44,987 nucleotides of DNA from SKVR01 sp964453995 (GCA_964453995.1 CAYVQC010000037.1:1-44987), one strand, 5' to 3'; shown: positions 28,201 to 38,736, counted from the first letter of the stretch. Notes: generated by a model from the letters alone, not told the origin. Program-made: numbers and translations.

Positions 28201-29565
28201 GGATCTTAGCATTTTCTGAGAGCAGAAAGTCATTGGGGTTGAGCACAAATGACGCCTCGGTTCCAGTGTGTCCGCGCCCTATGATCAATTCCCCACCGGT
28301 AAATCTGAAAGAGCTGTTTCCGGTAACTTCAAAGACACCTCTGTTTCCTGTTGGTGCCGAAGAAGCACCAACAACAACAGTCCCACCGGTTTGCAAATAG
28401 TTGATGATCGCCGGATCATAGGAAGTTGGTCTCCTGATCTGGGAGCCTACCTGCAACTGAGCCTCATCATGAATTTCCAGGATTGCCTGGCCAGTGCTTC
28501 CGTATTCAATGAATGCATCCGTTCCCGTCATGGTTAAACTGCTTGTTCCTTGCAATCTAAGCAATCCATTCAGGCTGATGCCCATGGCTCCATCCACGAA
28601 TGCATCAGCATCAGTGAGAACCAACCCGGCAGGTTGAGGTACTTCAAATTCATGCGTGCCGCCTGTATTCAAATTCACCTGTATCCCTGCATCATTCAGT
28701 TCAAGTATCCCATTTTGCAATGCAACAGGTTTAAAAGCACCAGAGGCATCCGGATTCAAGGTAAAACTGTCATTAAATGCAAATGAATAGTTTTGGTTGA
28801 TCCCCTTATTCATTTTGATCTGATGCAAGGATGGAGCATTACCGCCGGTGCGGCTATATACACCATTCTGCATTCCTTCAAGGGAAAGCACAACCTTAGT
28901 ATTGGTTGCGCCGGTATACAAGGTCAACGAACCGGCCTGATGGAGGATGTCTTCTTTCACCAGCAGCTGGTGTACCAGGGTACTGGCTGCATTCTCAGCA
29001 AAAATTCCGCTGGATGTATTCCCTACTAGCCTGATATCTTTTTCAACCATAACATTCCTAATGGTACCGGTAGCTCTGAACATCAACTCTCCATGACTGG
29101 CAGGAGATATACCACCAGTCTGAAGATCTCCCAGGATAGTAAGATCGCCATGGGCCAGAGTTGATAACCGCGCACGGGCATTATTCCTGATGACCAGGTT
29201 ACCCCTTATGAGCAGGTCGGCATTGGGAAGATCAAGGGTTGCAAGTGTTGATGTTGGCCCCTCAAGGACAAGATTGGGAAAGTCGGTGATATTATCCGGG
29301 ATTTGGAAAGTATCTGAAGAACCAGCCCGGTAAATAAACTCACTTCTTTCACCCTCTCCGAAATCTCCCAGGTCACCCTGAAGTACGGGAACCGAAGTGC
29401 CCAGCTGAATCCCCAGGAAGCCTTCTCCTGTAAGATTACCAAGCATTACGCTGATATCTCCGGACAGCCATAATCCGGGTAGATTTACCGCCGGATCAGA
29501 TAGGAAATGAATTCCTCCCACCTGGAGATCAGAATTTATTTGCAGGGTATGATAACTATCCGGAT
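25208..29565 (-). CDS. 3' part of giant secreted modular protein with T9SS type A sorting domain (5' end in gap)
   Basis: Open without interruption from the scaffold gap to the stop, about 1,451 codons; the GTG at 29521 is not a true start because the frame continues into the gap. The content is repetitive beta-helix-like surface-protein sequence with many short TGG/GNL/G-rich strands and at least one complete SQDWSNPDAW-type module. A standard C-terminus follows: NPLPVDLLSFTASVRGSEVL, YYRLKQTDFDGSSEYF, then the type A sorting domain VYPNPVRHGLLNIQATN to GIYFVIVQSQ and ERIILR. The protein is expected on the cell surface or in the medium, exported by T9SS. Function of the body is unknown, possibly adhesion. 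It is most likely the same gene as the reading frame on the other side of the gap. Confidence 0.88.
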
Positions 29566-29665
29566 NNNNNNNNNNNNNNNNNNNNNNNNNNNNNNNNNNN
29601 NNNNNNNNNNNNNNNNNNNNNNNNNNNNNNNNNNNNNNNNNNNNNNNNNNNNNNNNNNNNNNNNN
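29566..29665. other. Assembly gap (100 N)
   Basis: Exactly 100 N, a conventional placeholder rather than a measured length. It interrupts a repetitive modular coding region. Sequence comparison of the flanking modules suggests about 40 missing residues of one continuous reading frame. Confidence 0.98.
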
Positions 29666-32600
29666 AAGCTTACCGAACCAGAGAACTTATCAATAGTGGC
29701 AGCAGTATATTCACCCTGCTCCAGGGGGAAAACAGAATTAAAGGTTACAGTCCTGTTTGCGCCATCATAATTTGCTTCTACCTCATGAGAACGGACAAGA
29801 TTTACTACTTTGCCAGGCACAAAATCACCGGGTATAGGATTCGGGGCAAACCCGGCAGGATGTTGAAAAACATAGCTTGCCACCTCAGGAAGGTCTGTAA
29901 CATCACTATGTCTGATGCGCCAATACATACGAAGTGCCTTATAGGGGTCATCATTTGCCAGTGTGGGCAGTTCGTCGGGTACAACATTCAATTGTACAAA
30001 AACCGGCTCTTGTACATCATTATAATTGGCAGTAAGCGGGGCATACAAGGGACTTCCACTCTTAATCACCCCTACGGGAAACACAAATGCATCGCTTTGC
30101 CTGATCAAACGCTTCAATCCGCCATCGGAGTGGTTTCCACTCGTGGCAATAAAACTGCCATCATCGAAGGTTCCGGTGATGCTGCCGGTAACAGTGAGTT
30201 CGTAACTGCCAATGTCAAATACACCCTGCGTGAGAATAAGACTGTGCAGTTCGGGGATGGAATTATCATGCAGTTTTATTCCGGAAGCATTATTGATCTC
30301 CAGGCGACCAATGAATGCAGTAGTATTGTTTACAGGGATGTAAATATTCTGCGGTTCACTTCCTGCCATCAACAATTTTCCGGGTTCAAATTCATTGCCA
30401 ATGGCACCATGGTTTTCAAGGTCTCCCAAAAGGCGTAAAGGCAAAAAACGATAATCGAGAAAGCCCCTTTCCACCTTAAGAAAGCTATTCACATGAAGAA
30501 AATCGATCACTGGGTTACGGCTAATACTTAGCAAAACCAAAGTATCAGACACATTATCTTTGATCAGACTTAGCGTGTCTACTGAAAAAATATCTGTTGG
30601 GCTTACAATATTAAACTCACTGGTGCCTGCACCCACAAAACTCAGATGAGAATTGGCACCAACAAACTGAGCACCATCCTCAATGATCATGTCACCATGT
30701 ATTATTGCTCTTTCACCATTAAGATCAAGGCGGGCTCCATAAGTACCCGTTTTGATGGTCAGCTGGTTGAGCACCTCCAGTGGTCTTTTGGGCTGGGCAG
30801 GTACAGTACCTCCTCCCCCATATTCCCTAAGATAAAATTGCTTGTTGTTGCTGTTTTCCCTGATCAGATTCAGGTTGTAAAAGGGTGCATTGGAGTTGAT
30901 GATAAAATCTTTGTTATTATCAATATAAGCATTTACCGTTCCACCCGAAACAAGGATATTATCCTTATCTGCACCAATTAAAATTCCACCCCGGTCAGCT
31001 GTTCCTCCACTTTTGGGTCTTCTTACGTTCATGGTACCACCAGTCATGGAAAAACTATTGGTGGCAAAAGGGAGACTAAATCTGAAGTGAGTGCTTTCGC
31101 CGTTGGGGCCTACAATATTCACAATACCACCGCTCTGAACATACGCCCCCCTGTGTATACCCGATATTATCGAAGTACGCACCACATGAAGCTCTGCCTC
31201 TCCGTCATTTACTTCAAATGTTCCGAATTCCCTGATGGTGACCCCTTCATTGCCCATAGCCTCCAGGTAGCCTCTTTTTAAAGTAAGTTGACCATAAACA
31301 ACTATAGCCAGGGTTTTTCCTGATGGGGCCAGTAGCCTGCCACCATCAACTACGATCTGTGCGTCCTGATCGATATCAAAATTTTGCCCCCCGGCGTTTC
31401 TTAGTCGTGGAATCTCAATATGATCGCCGATGATGACGGTACCTGCCAACAGACCAAGGGAGTTGTTGTTGGTTCTGTTGGGTGGTGTCCCCCCCTGATC
31501 TTGGTCAGTTCTGCCCCAAAGGTGAAACAGTCCTGGCTCTGAAGCCTGCAATAACAGCGAATATGTTTCATCTACACCCTTATTGATCTCAATGCGGTAA
31601 AACTCGGTTCGGGCATTGATCTGGGCAGTCTGATCCTGTGTTTGATGATTGAAGATGGTTTGAACATAACCCTCTGTGGGTGTAGAACTGTAGGATGGAC
31701 CTGTAAGATTTGAAAATTTGGTTGTTGCATTTACCGTAAAATCGCCCCGTAAGGTAAAAAAGTGCTGAGCATCTCCGGTTCCTGTATTCAGCAATACATT
31801 TGCTCCGGTTGAGGTATCTGACGCAACACGAACATTGCCCTCTACGGTTATTCTTCTTGTTTCAGTGCTCGTGTTATCATTGATGGTGAAAGTACCACGA
31901 TTGAGATGGAAATTCCCATTGATGGTAAGATCGGCTAAAAGTGTAATGGATGAGTTAATATCGGCAAGATCGATATAAAGGTGGTTAAAAGTCCTGTTTT
32001 CTTCAAAATTAAATGACCCGGTGCCAAAATATTGGGTAATTCCTCCGCCTGCAGAGGTAAACTGGGTAGCATTTCCGGAGGGGAAATAATCACCAGTGAT
32101 TCCAATTGTTCCCTGCCCACGTATGGTACCCCACTGGTGTCCGCGCGTGGAGCCGATCGTTAAAACACCACCGTCCTCAATGAAAAGATCATTGTTGATA
32201 TAGTCATCATCAGTAATGGTGATGGTATGCCCGTTTTTAATAATAACGTTATCATACTCACTGGTAGTAGAATTGTTTGGGGTGCCGGTGTTATTGTTCT
32301 GGTCTCTCCAGGTTGAGGGATCATTCCAGTTGCCGCTACCCTGGGATGTCCAGGTTTTGATCATAAATTCTGATGCATCGCCTGTATATCGTCCAATGGT
32401 ATAAAACCCTGTTTTGAAAACGGCATTAGGTACATTAAAGGTAGCCAGGCCACCAGCTACAGGGGCAAAAACTGAGGATACCATGGTAAACCGGGCATCA
32501 CCCTCGTTTGGTTTGTACAGCAGCACATATACATTGTCATAGTTTGGAGTTAATCCGCTTTCATTAAAATCGAAGGTAAGACTAACAGGTGTTTCACCAT

Positions 32601-33687
32601 CATCTATAACATTATTCACACGGCGTTCTATGCGGTAGATTCTGTTCCACCGGTCTGGTACATCAGCCAGATCATCAAGACCGGAAGAAACTATGCTATG
32701 ACCCATATTGCTGTGTCCTGCAAAAACAAATTCATTGACTTCATTGAAACCCTCATCCCATTCAGCAAGGTAGAGAGCTCCCCCGCCACCGGTAGTCTCT
32801 GTATGTTTTTGCAAACCGTCGGTGGTTCCAACACCAATAATATCATGCGTATACGTAGAATGCGTGTACATGGCCAGGCTTCCCAGGCTGATACCATACC
32901 TTATTGCCAGCACATTTTCCACGATCAATCGCTGGGCATTGTTAAGTCCTTCCCGATACATGAGCACTTCTGCAACATCACCATTAAGGTTTCGGTTATC
33001 CCCATCATTGAAACGACCTAACCTTACCGGCTCATTATTTTGCCCGATCTGGGTATTGCTGTTGCCGCGCGAGCCTACCTGCTCTCCATTACGAAAAACA
33101 AACTGGCGGTTACCAGTAAGGCTACCGTTAAACATTCCGCTAATAATGACCGAAGAAGAAGTATTTAAAGAAACATCTGATTCTTCAGAAACACCTTCCA
33201 CATCAATTCTGAAACGATCCTTATGATACAGAAAACCAAATCGGTTTTGATCGTCGTAATCAGCCCTTTTGGCCATAAATGCCTGGGTTCCTGTACCATT
33301 AAGTTTCATTACAAAAAAAATGGTAAGCCCTTCCATATTATTGAGTTGTGCATTGTTGTCAATCTCCATAAAATGGGAGTTTCCATTGAAACGCACTACA
33401 GGCAGGTTGTTGAAAAGAGAGCCTCCATCAGCAATAAAAAAAGGTTGCCCCACACTTGAAGGCTGTTCAGCATCATTGCTGTTTCCACTTCTGTCGTTCC
33501 AAAGAGAAACGGGGTCATTATTGGATAGAGAAAGATCCTGGGCTCTTAACCATATTACTTTTTCATCGGAGGTAAGAACCCCGCCAATACCTGGCTGAGG
33601 CTGGGCAATTCCCTTTGATGCCAATAAGATCAGCAAAAGGGAGATTGTATACCAGCAATTATTTTTAAGCGGGTAAAATTTCCTCAT
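29666..33687 (-). CDS. 5' part of giant secreted modular protein (LamG-like plus beta-helical modules)
   Basis: About 1,340 codons from ATG to the gap. A signal peptide (1-28, ending GIAQ) is followed by a LamG/concanavalin-like domain at about 35-270 (VIWLRAQDLSLSNNDPVSLW to ENVLAIRYGISL). Next is a domain with DRWNRIYRIERRVNN and KTGFYTIGRYTG (about 285-440). Repeats of a GSGNWNDPSTWRDQNN-type module followed by G-rich beta strands then run to the gap. The last residues before the gap (QGEYTAATIDKFSGSVS) correspond to the end of one module. Nothing after the Ns in this frame is real: placeholder length alone produces the apparent C-terminus. Function is unknown, presumably a surface adhesin or binding protein. 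Confidence 0.88.
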
Positions 33688-33870
33688 AATATTTCGGATT
33701 TACTTGCAAACTATTGATTTTGTCGGATAAAATGCAATTTATTGCCAATAAAAGTACCACTAAACAACCTATCGTTCAACTGTGGTAATCTCTTGTTTTA
33801 CCATCCGTATTAACCACAGGAAATAGATGAATCACGGGTTTATTTCCCCTAGAACTCAAATCAAATCAAC

Positions 33871-33898
33871 AAAAAAAGGGCTGAAAATCAGCCCTTTT
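33871..33898 (-). terminator. Terminator of the 462-aa T9SS gene
   Basis: Stem GGGCTGA (33878-33884) with TCAGCCC (33888-33894), a 3-nt loop, extended by flanking AAAA/TTTT pairing. On the minus strand it is followed by seven T. It lies about 40 bp after the stop of the minus-strand gene. Confidence 0.85.
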
Positions 33899-33933
33899 AA
33901 AAAACAATACAGTATTACGCTTTTTAATTTCTT

Positions 33934-35322
33934 TTAACGCACCATTAATTTTGTTACGTCAGATTTAATGGAGGAAACCAGTTTGATGATCAAAATTTCG
34001 CCGGAGTAATTGCGCGTAAGAGGAATGGAAATCTGCTGGATGTAATCTGCGACGGGAGCGTATTGCCGATAAATTACCCTGCCGCTCATATCGGTGACTA
34101 GAAGTATGGCAGAAGCATCCTGATTATGCAGATAGACATCCAGTTGTTGGGCTCTCGCCATGGTATTTACAATCTTTCCATTAGCATCATTGTTTGTAAA
34201 ATGAACAGCAACAGGAGAAAAATATTCATATTTTCCATCAAAATCAGTTTGCTTCAGCCTGTAGTAGTTTACGCCTTCCAAAGGATTCTGATCGGTATAG
34301 TCATAATGGATTACATGGTTTGAATTTCCGGCACCCTGCACATACCCGATAACCTCCCACTTGTTACCATCGTTGCTGCGCTCAATGGTAAAGTAATCGT
34401 TATTGATTTCAGCGGCAGTGGCCCAGCCTAACTCAATTTCGCCATTAAGGAGTTTTGCAGAGAAATTAAGTAGATCGATGGGCAGAGGACTATTCTCGTA
34501 ACTTAGCACTGCAGGAATTGACAATATTGAATCATTGCCAGATAAATAAAGAGCACTTACTTCATATGCAGGTTCCGAAGATCCTTCCAACTCATTGTTG
34601 TCAATCCAATAATGCAAAGTGCTCTTCATTACATCTACATAGAATGTATCTACATTTTCATTTAAAATTCTTATAATTCTAAAATTAACTGGAGTACAAC
34701 CTTCGTTAATAAACCACTCCAACGTTACCTCATATGATTGACCATCAAAGGCTATTGAACCGGTTAAGTTAAGTGGAGGGCAATACGTATCCGGATGGCC
34801 AATAACGGTGACATCCGGATTTATAATAACATTTCCTGTGATTTCCCCATCAACGTTAATAACACCATTACCTATTATATTTCCACCATGACCTGTTGAA
34901 TTGATGTTCCCGTTAACAGTAACAGAGCCATTTCCTGAAATATTCAAATTAGGCATATTAGGCCCTCCACCTTGTTGTTGGGAAAAGTTTACATCTTTTG
35001 TTATGACCAATACCCCTCCATCAGCAACTTCAATATTCCATCTTTTACCTGTAACGGTTAAACTTCCATTAATAGTTAAAACCCCTTTTATTAATAAGGT
35101 ACCACCCTTCTTTCCCTTCAAATTCAAAATTTTATTATCACCGGCTTCTCCAATATATACATTATGTCCTGATTCAACAGTTACGCTTTTGGTCAGTGTC
35201 AGACCAGGCTTTTTGCCACTCCAGATATTACTTTCCCAGTTTCCTGACTGATTAGTAGTTTGACCAAAAGAATAAAGCGATGAGATTAAAACAATTAAAC
35301 TTAGATAAAATTTGATTTTCAT
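33934..35322 (-). CDS. Secreted protein with T9SS-type C-terminus, compact paralogue of the giant gene
   Basis: A 462-aa exported protein. It has a signal peptide (1-20), one SGNWESNIWSGKKPG module followed by beta-helix-like strands (GGTLLIKGVLTINGSLTVTG, ISGNGSVTVNGNIN), and a fibronectin-like stretch. The linker and domain SPLPIDLLNFSAKLLNGEIE ... YYRLKQTDFDGKYEYFSPVA closely match the end of the neighbouring giant protein. The final about 75 residues (LDVYLHNQDASAILLVTDMS to KLMVR) resemble a type A sorting domain, but the usual VYPNP start is missing, so export by T9SS is probable rather than certain. It has its own promoter and terminator. It looks like a short relative of the downstream giant gene after duplication. 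Confidence 0.87.
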   Translation of the reverse strand: MKIKFYLSLIVLISSLYSFGQTTNQSGNWESNIWSGKKPGLTLTKSVTVESGHNVYIGEAGDNKILNLKGKKGGTLLIKGVLTINGSLTVTGKRWNIEVADGGVLVITKDVNFSQQQGGGPNMPNLNISGNGSVTVNGNINSTGHGGNIIGNGVINVDGEITGNVIINPDVTVIGHPDTYCPPLNLTGSIAFDGQSYEVTLEWFINEGCTPVNFRIIRILNENVDTFYVDVMKSTLHYWIDNNELEGSSEPAYEVSALYLSGNDSILSIPAVLSYENSPLPIDLLNFSAKLLNGEIELGWATAAEINNDYFTIERSNDGNKWEVIGYVQGAGNSNHVIHYDYTDQNPLEGVNYYRLKQTDFDGKYEYFSPVAVHFTNNDANGKIVNTMARAQQLDVYLHNQDASAILLVTDMSGRVIYRQYAPVADYIQQISIPLTRNYSGEILIIKLVSSIKSDVTKLMVR

Positions 35323-35432
35323 ATCTGTAGGTTAGTCGGATAATGAGGTTTGCAATCTGTATATCCTTTGTTAATACTAATTTATTAATGATCGGTTTTT
35401 TACTGTTTGACCTTAGAATCAAAATACGGATG

Positions 35433-35462
35433 CAAAATTAAGTATTATTACCTACAAAGCAA
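35433..35462 (-). promoter_or_regulatory. Promoter of the 462-aa T9SS gene
   Basis: On the minus strand TTG (35460-35462), a 19-nt spacer and TAATTTTG (35433-35440), a complete Bacteroidota promoter. The predicted leader is long, about 105 nt, before the ATG at 35322. Confidence 0.6.
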
Positions 35463-35565
35463 TGCGTAATAAACACAATTTATTCTGCATGTAGATTTCC
35501 CCGGATGCTATGGGTTGAAATACATGCAATTAGCTTGGTAAAAATTATCAACAAAGAATTATCAT

Positions 35566-35573
35566 TACTTTTG
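35566..35573 (+). promoter_or_regulatory. Promoter -7 element of mutS2
   Basis: TACTTTTG matches TAnnTTTG and ends 15 bp before the mutS2 ATG. The nearest upstream TTG (35535-35537) is 28 nt away, too far for a normal -33 box. Confidence 0.45.
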
Positions 35574-35588
35574 CACAGGCAACATTAG

Positions 35589-38075
35589 ATGCTTATGCCA
35601 GAAGAAACAGAAAACCTCTTTATGATTTACCCCACAAATTTTGAAACAAAAACAGGCTTTGACCAGATCCGGAAGATGGTTACAGATCATTGCATCAGCA
35701 ACCTTGGAAAGCACTATGCAGAAAGGATGCAGTTCAGCACCAGGCCAGAACAGATTCGTGAACTGCTTGATCAAACCGATGAATTCAGACAGATACTGAT
35801 TTCAGGAGAAAGGTTTCCAGCATCCAATTATTACGACCCCTTCCCGGTTTTTAACCGTATAAAACCCGAGGGTACTTTTGCCGAGGCAGAAGAGCTGGGT
35901 GAATTGCGGGCTTCTCTTATCACCATAAGTGAAATACTTAATTTTACCCGGATGGTGCAGGCCGATAACAGGTTAAAATACCCGGTTTTGAACAAGCTCT
36001 CAGACCAAATCGAAATAGATCCGGCTTTTTTGCAGGAAATTAACCGGATAATAGATGAGCACAATCATGTTCGCAGCAATGCATCCCAGGCACTTTCAGA
36101 AATCCGGAGGTCAAAAGTAGAACTCGAAACACAGGCCACCCGAAGGATCAATCAGTTGTTGGGCCAGGCAAAAAAAGAAGGATGGGTAGCAGCCGATGCG
36201 GAATTGGCATTTCGCAACAACCGCCAGGTGCTTCCTGTGCCGGTGGCTTTCAAAAGAAAGATCAGGGGATTTGTGCATGATCAGTCGGCTACCGGCCAAA
36301 CGGTTTTCCTTGAACCTGAGGAAATCTTCGAGATCAATAATGAAATAAAGCAGCTTGAACTCGATGAACGCCAGGAGATTATCCGCATACTCAAAGCAAT
36401 GGCTGATTTTCTAAGACCCTACCTTCCGGTATTAACACAGGCCTACCGATTCCTGGGAAAGATCGACTTTATCCGTGCCAAGGCGAAGGTGGCTATTGCC
36501 ATGGATGCGCTAAAACCCAGGGTAAACGAAAAAGCCGGTATCCATTGGGTAAAAGCCTCACACCCCCTGCTGTTGATGGCCTACAAGCCACAGAAAAAAC
36601 ATGTTGAACCCCTTACCCTGCAGCTATCTGAAACAGATAGAATAATCGTAATTTCGGGGCCCAATGCCGGGGGAAAATCTGTTTGCCTCAAAACTGCCGG
36701 CTTACTGCAGTATATGCTACAATGCGGCATGCTTGTTCCTATGGCTGATTATTCAGAAACAGGGGTTTTCCACAAAATCTTTATTGATATTGGCGACGAA
36801 CAATCCCTTGAAAATGATCTCAGTACTTATAGTTCCCACCTGGCAAACATGCGCTACTTCCTTGAGCATGTAGATGAAAACAGCCTGTTTCTCATTGATG
36901 AATTTGGAGCAGGAACAGAACCGCGCATTGGAGGTGCCATTGCCGAAGCGATCCTCACCCGGCTGCTCGAGAAAAAAGCCTATGGCGTAGTTACCACACA
37001 CTATGCAAATTTGAAGATAATGGCAGGAAAGAAACCCGGTGTAATCAATGGTTCAATGTTGTTTGATACCCAGCAAATGAGGCCTTTGTACAGGTTAAAA
37101 ACAGGAAACCCTGGTAGTAGTTTCGCATTTGAGATCGCCCGCACCATGGGGCTTCCGGCAGCCATACTGCAAAAAGCAGAACAACTGGCAGGGACAGAAC
37201 ACGTTGATTTTGACCGACAACTGCAAGACCTTGAATTGAAGAAACTTGAACTCGAGCAAAAAGAAAAGCAACTCAAAGCAGGTGACTCATTCCTTTCAGA
37301 AATGATAGACAAATACGAAAAACTCAATGAGGAACTCACAGCCCAAAAATCGCACATTATCACTGAAGCTCGCAGGGAGGCAAAGAAAATCCTGGCGGAG
37401 AGCAACCGGATGATTGAAAGGACAATCAGGGAGATCAGGGAATCTTCAGCTGAAAAGGAAAAAACCAGAAAACTCAGGGCACAGCTGGAGGAATATACAT
37501 TGTCGCAAGAAACAGAAGAGGAAGACAGGCAAGATACTAGCGGTGAACTTTTGTCGCGAAAAAAGAAAAAACAAAAGAAGGCTACACTAGACAACGGTCA
37601 GCTTGTAATTGAAGGGCCCATAAACACCGGAGACCATGTGCGGATTATAGGTCAGCAAAGTATCGGGGAAGTGGTTGAGAAGGGTGATAAAGACGCTGTT
37701 GTAGCTTTTGGGAGCATCCTGATGAAAACACCCCTGAAGAAACTGGAGAAAATAAATAAACAGAAAAGCAGTGAAACCAAAAGCCGCACAAGGGTAAAAT
37801 ATGACTTCGACATAAATGAAAAGGCCGCCGAATTTAAACCGAATCTTGATATCAGGGGCAAACGAGCAGAAGATGCCCTGATCCAGTCGAGACGTTTTGT
37901 GGATGACGCCATTGTACTGGGCGTAAAACAATTAAAGATTGTGCATGGAACCGGCGATGGTATACTCAGAGAAGCTTTAAGGGATTACCTGAAAACGCTG
38001 CAGGAGGTAAAAAGGGTAAGGGACGAGCACCCCGACAGAGGAGGTGCCGGCTGCACCCTTATTGAACTTAAGTGA
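35589..38075 (+). CDS. mutS2: Endonuclease MutS2 / recombination suppressor
   Basis: An 828-aa MutS2-type protein. It lacks the MutS mismatch-recognition domain and begins directly with the clamp/lever region. The ATPase has Walker A GPNAGGKSV near residue 357, Walker B SLFLIDEFGAGTEP near 435 and the VTTHYANLK switch near 466. A long coiled coil rich in Lys/Glu spans about 515-650. The C-terminal Smr nuclease domain (about 750-828) shows LDIRGKRAEDAL and the HGTGDGILREAL motif. MutS2 proteins bind branched DNA, restrain homologous recombination and, in some bacteria, rescue collided ribosomes. Alternative ATG at 35595. It is divergent from the T9SS gene and convergent with the thioredoxin-like gene. 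Confidence 0.96.
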   Translation: MLMPEETENLFMIYPTNFETKTGFDQIRKMVTDHCISNLGKHYAERMQFSTRPEQIRELLDQTDEFRQILISGERFPASNYYDPFPVFNRIKPEGTFAEAEELGELRASLITISEILNFTRMVQADNRLKYPVLNKLSDQIEIDPAFLQEINRIIDEHNHVRSNASQALSEIRRSKVELETQATRRINQLLGQAKKEGWVAADAELAFRNNRQVLPVPVAFKRKIRGFVHDQSATGQTVFLEPEEIFEINNEIKQLELDERQEIIRILKAMADFLRPYLPVLTQAYRFLGKIDFIRAKAKVAIAMDALKPRVNEKAGIHWVKASHPLLLMAYKPQKKHVEPLTLQLSETDRIIVISGPNAGGKSVCLKTAGLLQYMLQCGMLVPMADYSETGVFHKIFIDIGDEQSLENDLSTYSSHLANMRYFLEHVDENSLFLIDEFGAGTEPRIGGAIAEAILTRLLEKKAYGVVTTHYANLKIMAGKKPGVINGSMLFDTQQMRPLYRLKTGNPGSSFAFEIARTMGLPAAILQKAEQLAGTEHVDFDRQLQDLELKKLELEQKEKQLKAGDSFLSEMIDKYEKLNEELTAQKSHIITEARREAKKILAESNRMIERTIREIRESSAEKEKTRKLRAQLEEYTLSQETEEEDRQDTSGELLSRKKKKQKKATLDNGQLVIEGPINTGDHVRIIGQQSIGEVVEKGDKDAVVAFGSILMKTPLKKLEKINKQKSSETKSRTRVKYDFDINEKAAEFKPNLDIRGKRAEDALIQSRRFVDDAIVLGVKQLKIVHGTGDGILREALRDYLKTLQEVKRVRDEHPDRGGAGCTLIELK

Positions 38076-38111
38076 CAACCGGCACCCCGGGATAAAAAAA
38101 ATAATTTCGCT

Positions 38112-38660
38112 TTATTCGATACTACCTTCAAAGTCGCGGATAAAATCATCAAGGTTTGGCTGGGACAGATAATGGTCCTCTTCAAAAAACACAAGGATGG
38201 GTTCAAACTGCTTGGGTTCGCGGTAACCTGGTATGGCTGTGATCAGATTGAGCTCTTCATCGAAAAATGCCACGGAAGGATAGCTCATCCGACCCCGGAG
38301 CAAGGCCCTGGCAAAATTATGAGATGAGCGGCGCGTACCTGGATTTTCATTTACATATTCATTCCCTCTGAACACAATGGGTTCGGCCTGTTCGGCATTG
38401 AGCTTTACCGCATAAAAGTTTTCATTGATATATGCTGCAATCTGAGGATGAGAAAATGTATTGGCTTCCATGCGCTTGCACCAACCACACCAATCGGTAT
38501 AAATATCTACAAATATTTTTTTGGGGTTCTCTTTGCTGAGCCTTTCGGCCTCTTCAATAGACACCCAGTTGATTTTAGATTCCTCATTCTGCCCTGAAGC
38601 AGTATATCCAAAAGATATGCTAAGAAGAACGGCTAAAGTTACAAGAAATGATTTGATCAT
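38112..38660 (-). CDS. Exported thioredoxin-like protein
   Basis: A 182-aa periplasmic thioredoxin-fold protein. It has a signal peptide (1-23) and an active-site motif W57-C58-G-W-C61-K in VDIYTDWCGWCKRMEANTFS. The rest, YPSVAFFDEELNLITAIPGY, contains the conserved cis-proline region. The CGWC dipeptide and length place it with the thioredoxin_7/DUF255-like periplasmic oxidoreductases, which reduce or shuffle disulfides of exported proteins. An unusual structured element lies 29-76 bp upstream of its ATG. It is the only gene on its transcript as far as can be seen. Confidence 0.93.
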   Translation of the reverse strand: MIKSFLVTLAVLLSISFGYTASGQNEESKINWVSIEEAERLSKENPKKIFVDIYTDWCGWCKRMEANTFSHPQIAAYINENFYAVKLNAEQAEPIVFRGNEYVNENPGTRRSSHNFARALLRGRMSYPSVAFFDEELNLITAIPGYREPKQFEPILVFFEEDHYLSQPNLDDFIRDFEGSIE

Positions 38661-38688
38661 AATACTTCTCTTTGATGTTCATAAATCA

Positions 38689-38736
38689 GGTAGGGCCAAT
38701 CATTGCAACACTATCATTGCAGGCAACAGCCCAACC
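38689..38736. repeat. 48-bp structured element with imperfect palindrome and internal direct repeat
   Basis: Outer arms GGTAGGGC (38689-38696) and GCCCAACC (38729-38736) pair with one mismatch. Between them ATCATTGCA occurs twice as a direct repeat (38699-38707 and 38713-38721). The flank CACTGAGCTAA on the right resembles a tRNA D-arm on the opposite strand, but no T-arm or acceptor stem follows. It may be a dispersed repeat or a leader structure for the thioredoxin-like gene. Confidence 0.45.

Noticed and set aside
29536..29665. Reading frame continuing through the Ns to an apparent stop after the gap
   Set aside because: The 100 N are a placeholder. The translated tail after them is out of frame with the well-supported coding frame on that side.
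29507..29770. Plus-strand open frame spanning the gap
   Set aside because: It exists only because N codons are not stops, and it lies antisense to the giant gene.
29785..30438. 217-codon plus-strand open frame
   Set aside because: Antisense to a well-supported coding region; its translation has no recognisable domain and cysteine/histidine-rich shadow composition.
37001..37594. Ser/Phe-rich minus-strand open frame of 197 codons
   Set aside because: Antisense image of the Lys/Glu-rich coiled coil of MutS2.
38043..38086. GGTGCCGG/CCGGCACC inverted repeat at the end of mutS2
   Set aside because: The loop is 28 nt and no T-run follows on the plus strand; it may be chance within coding sequence.
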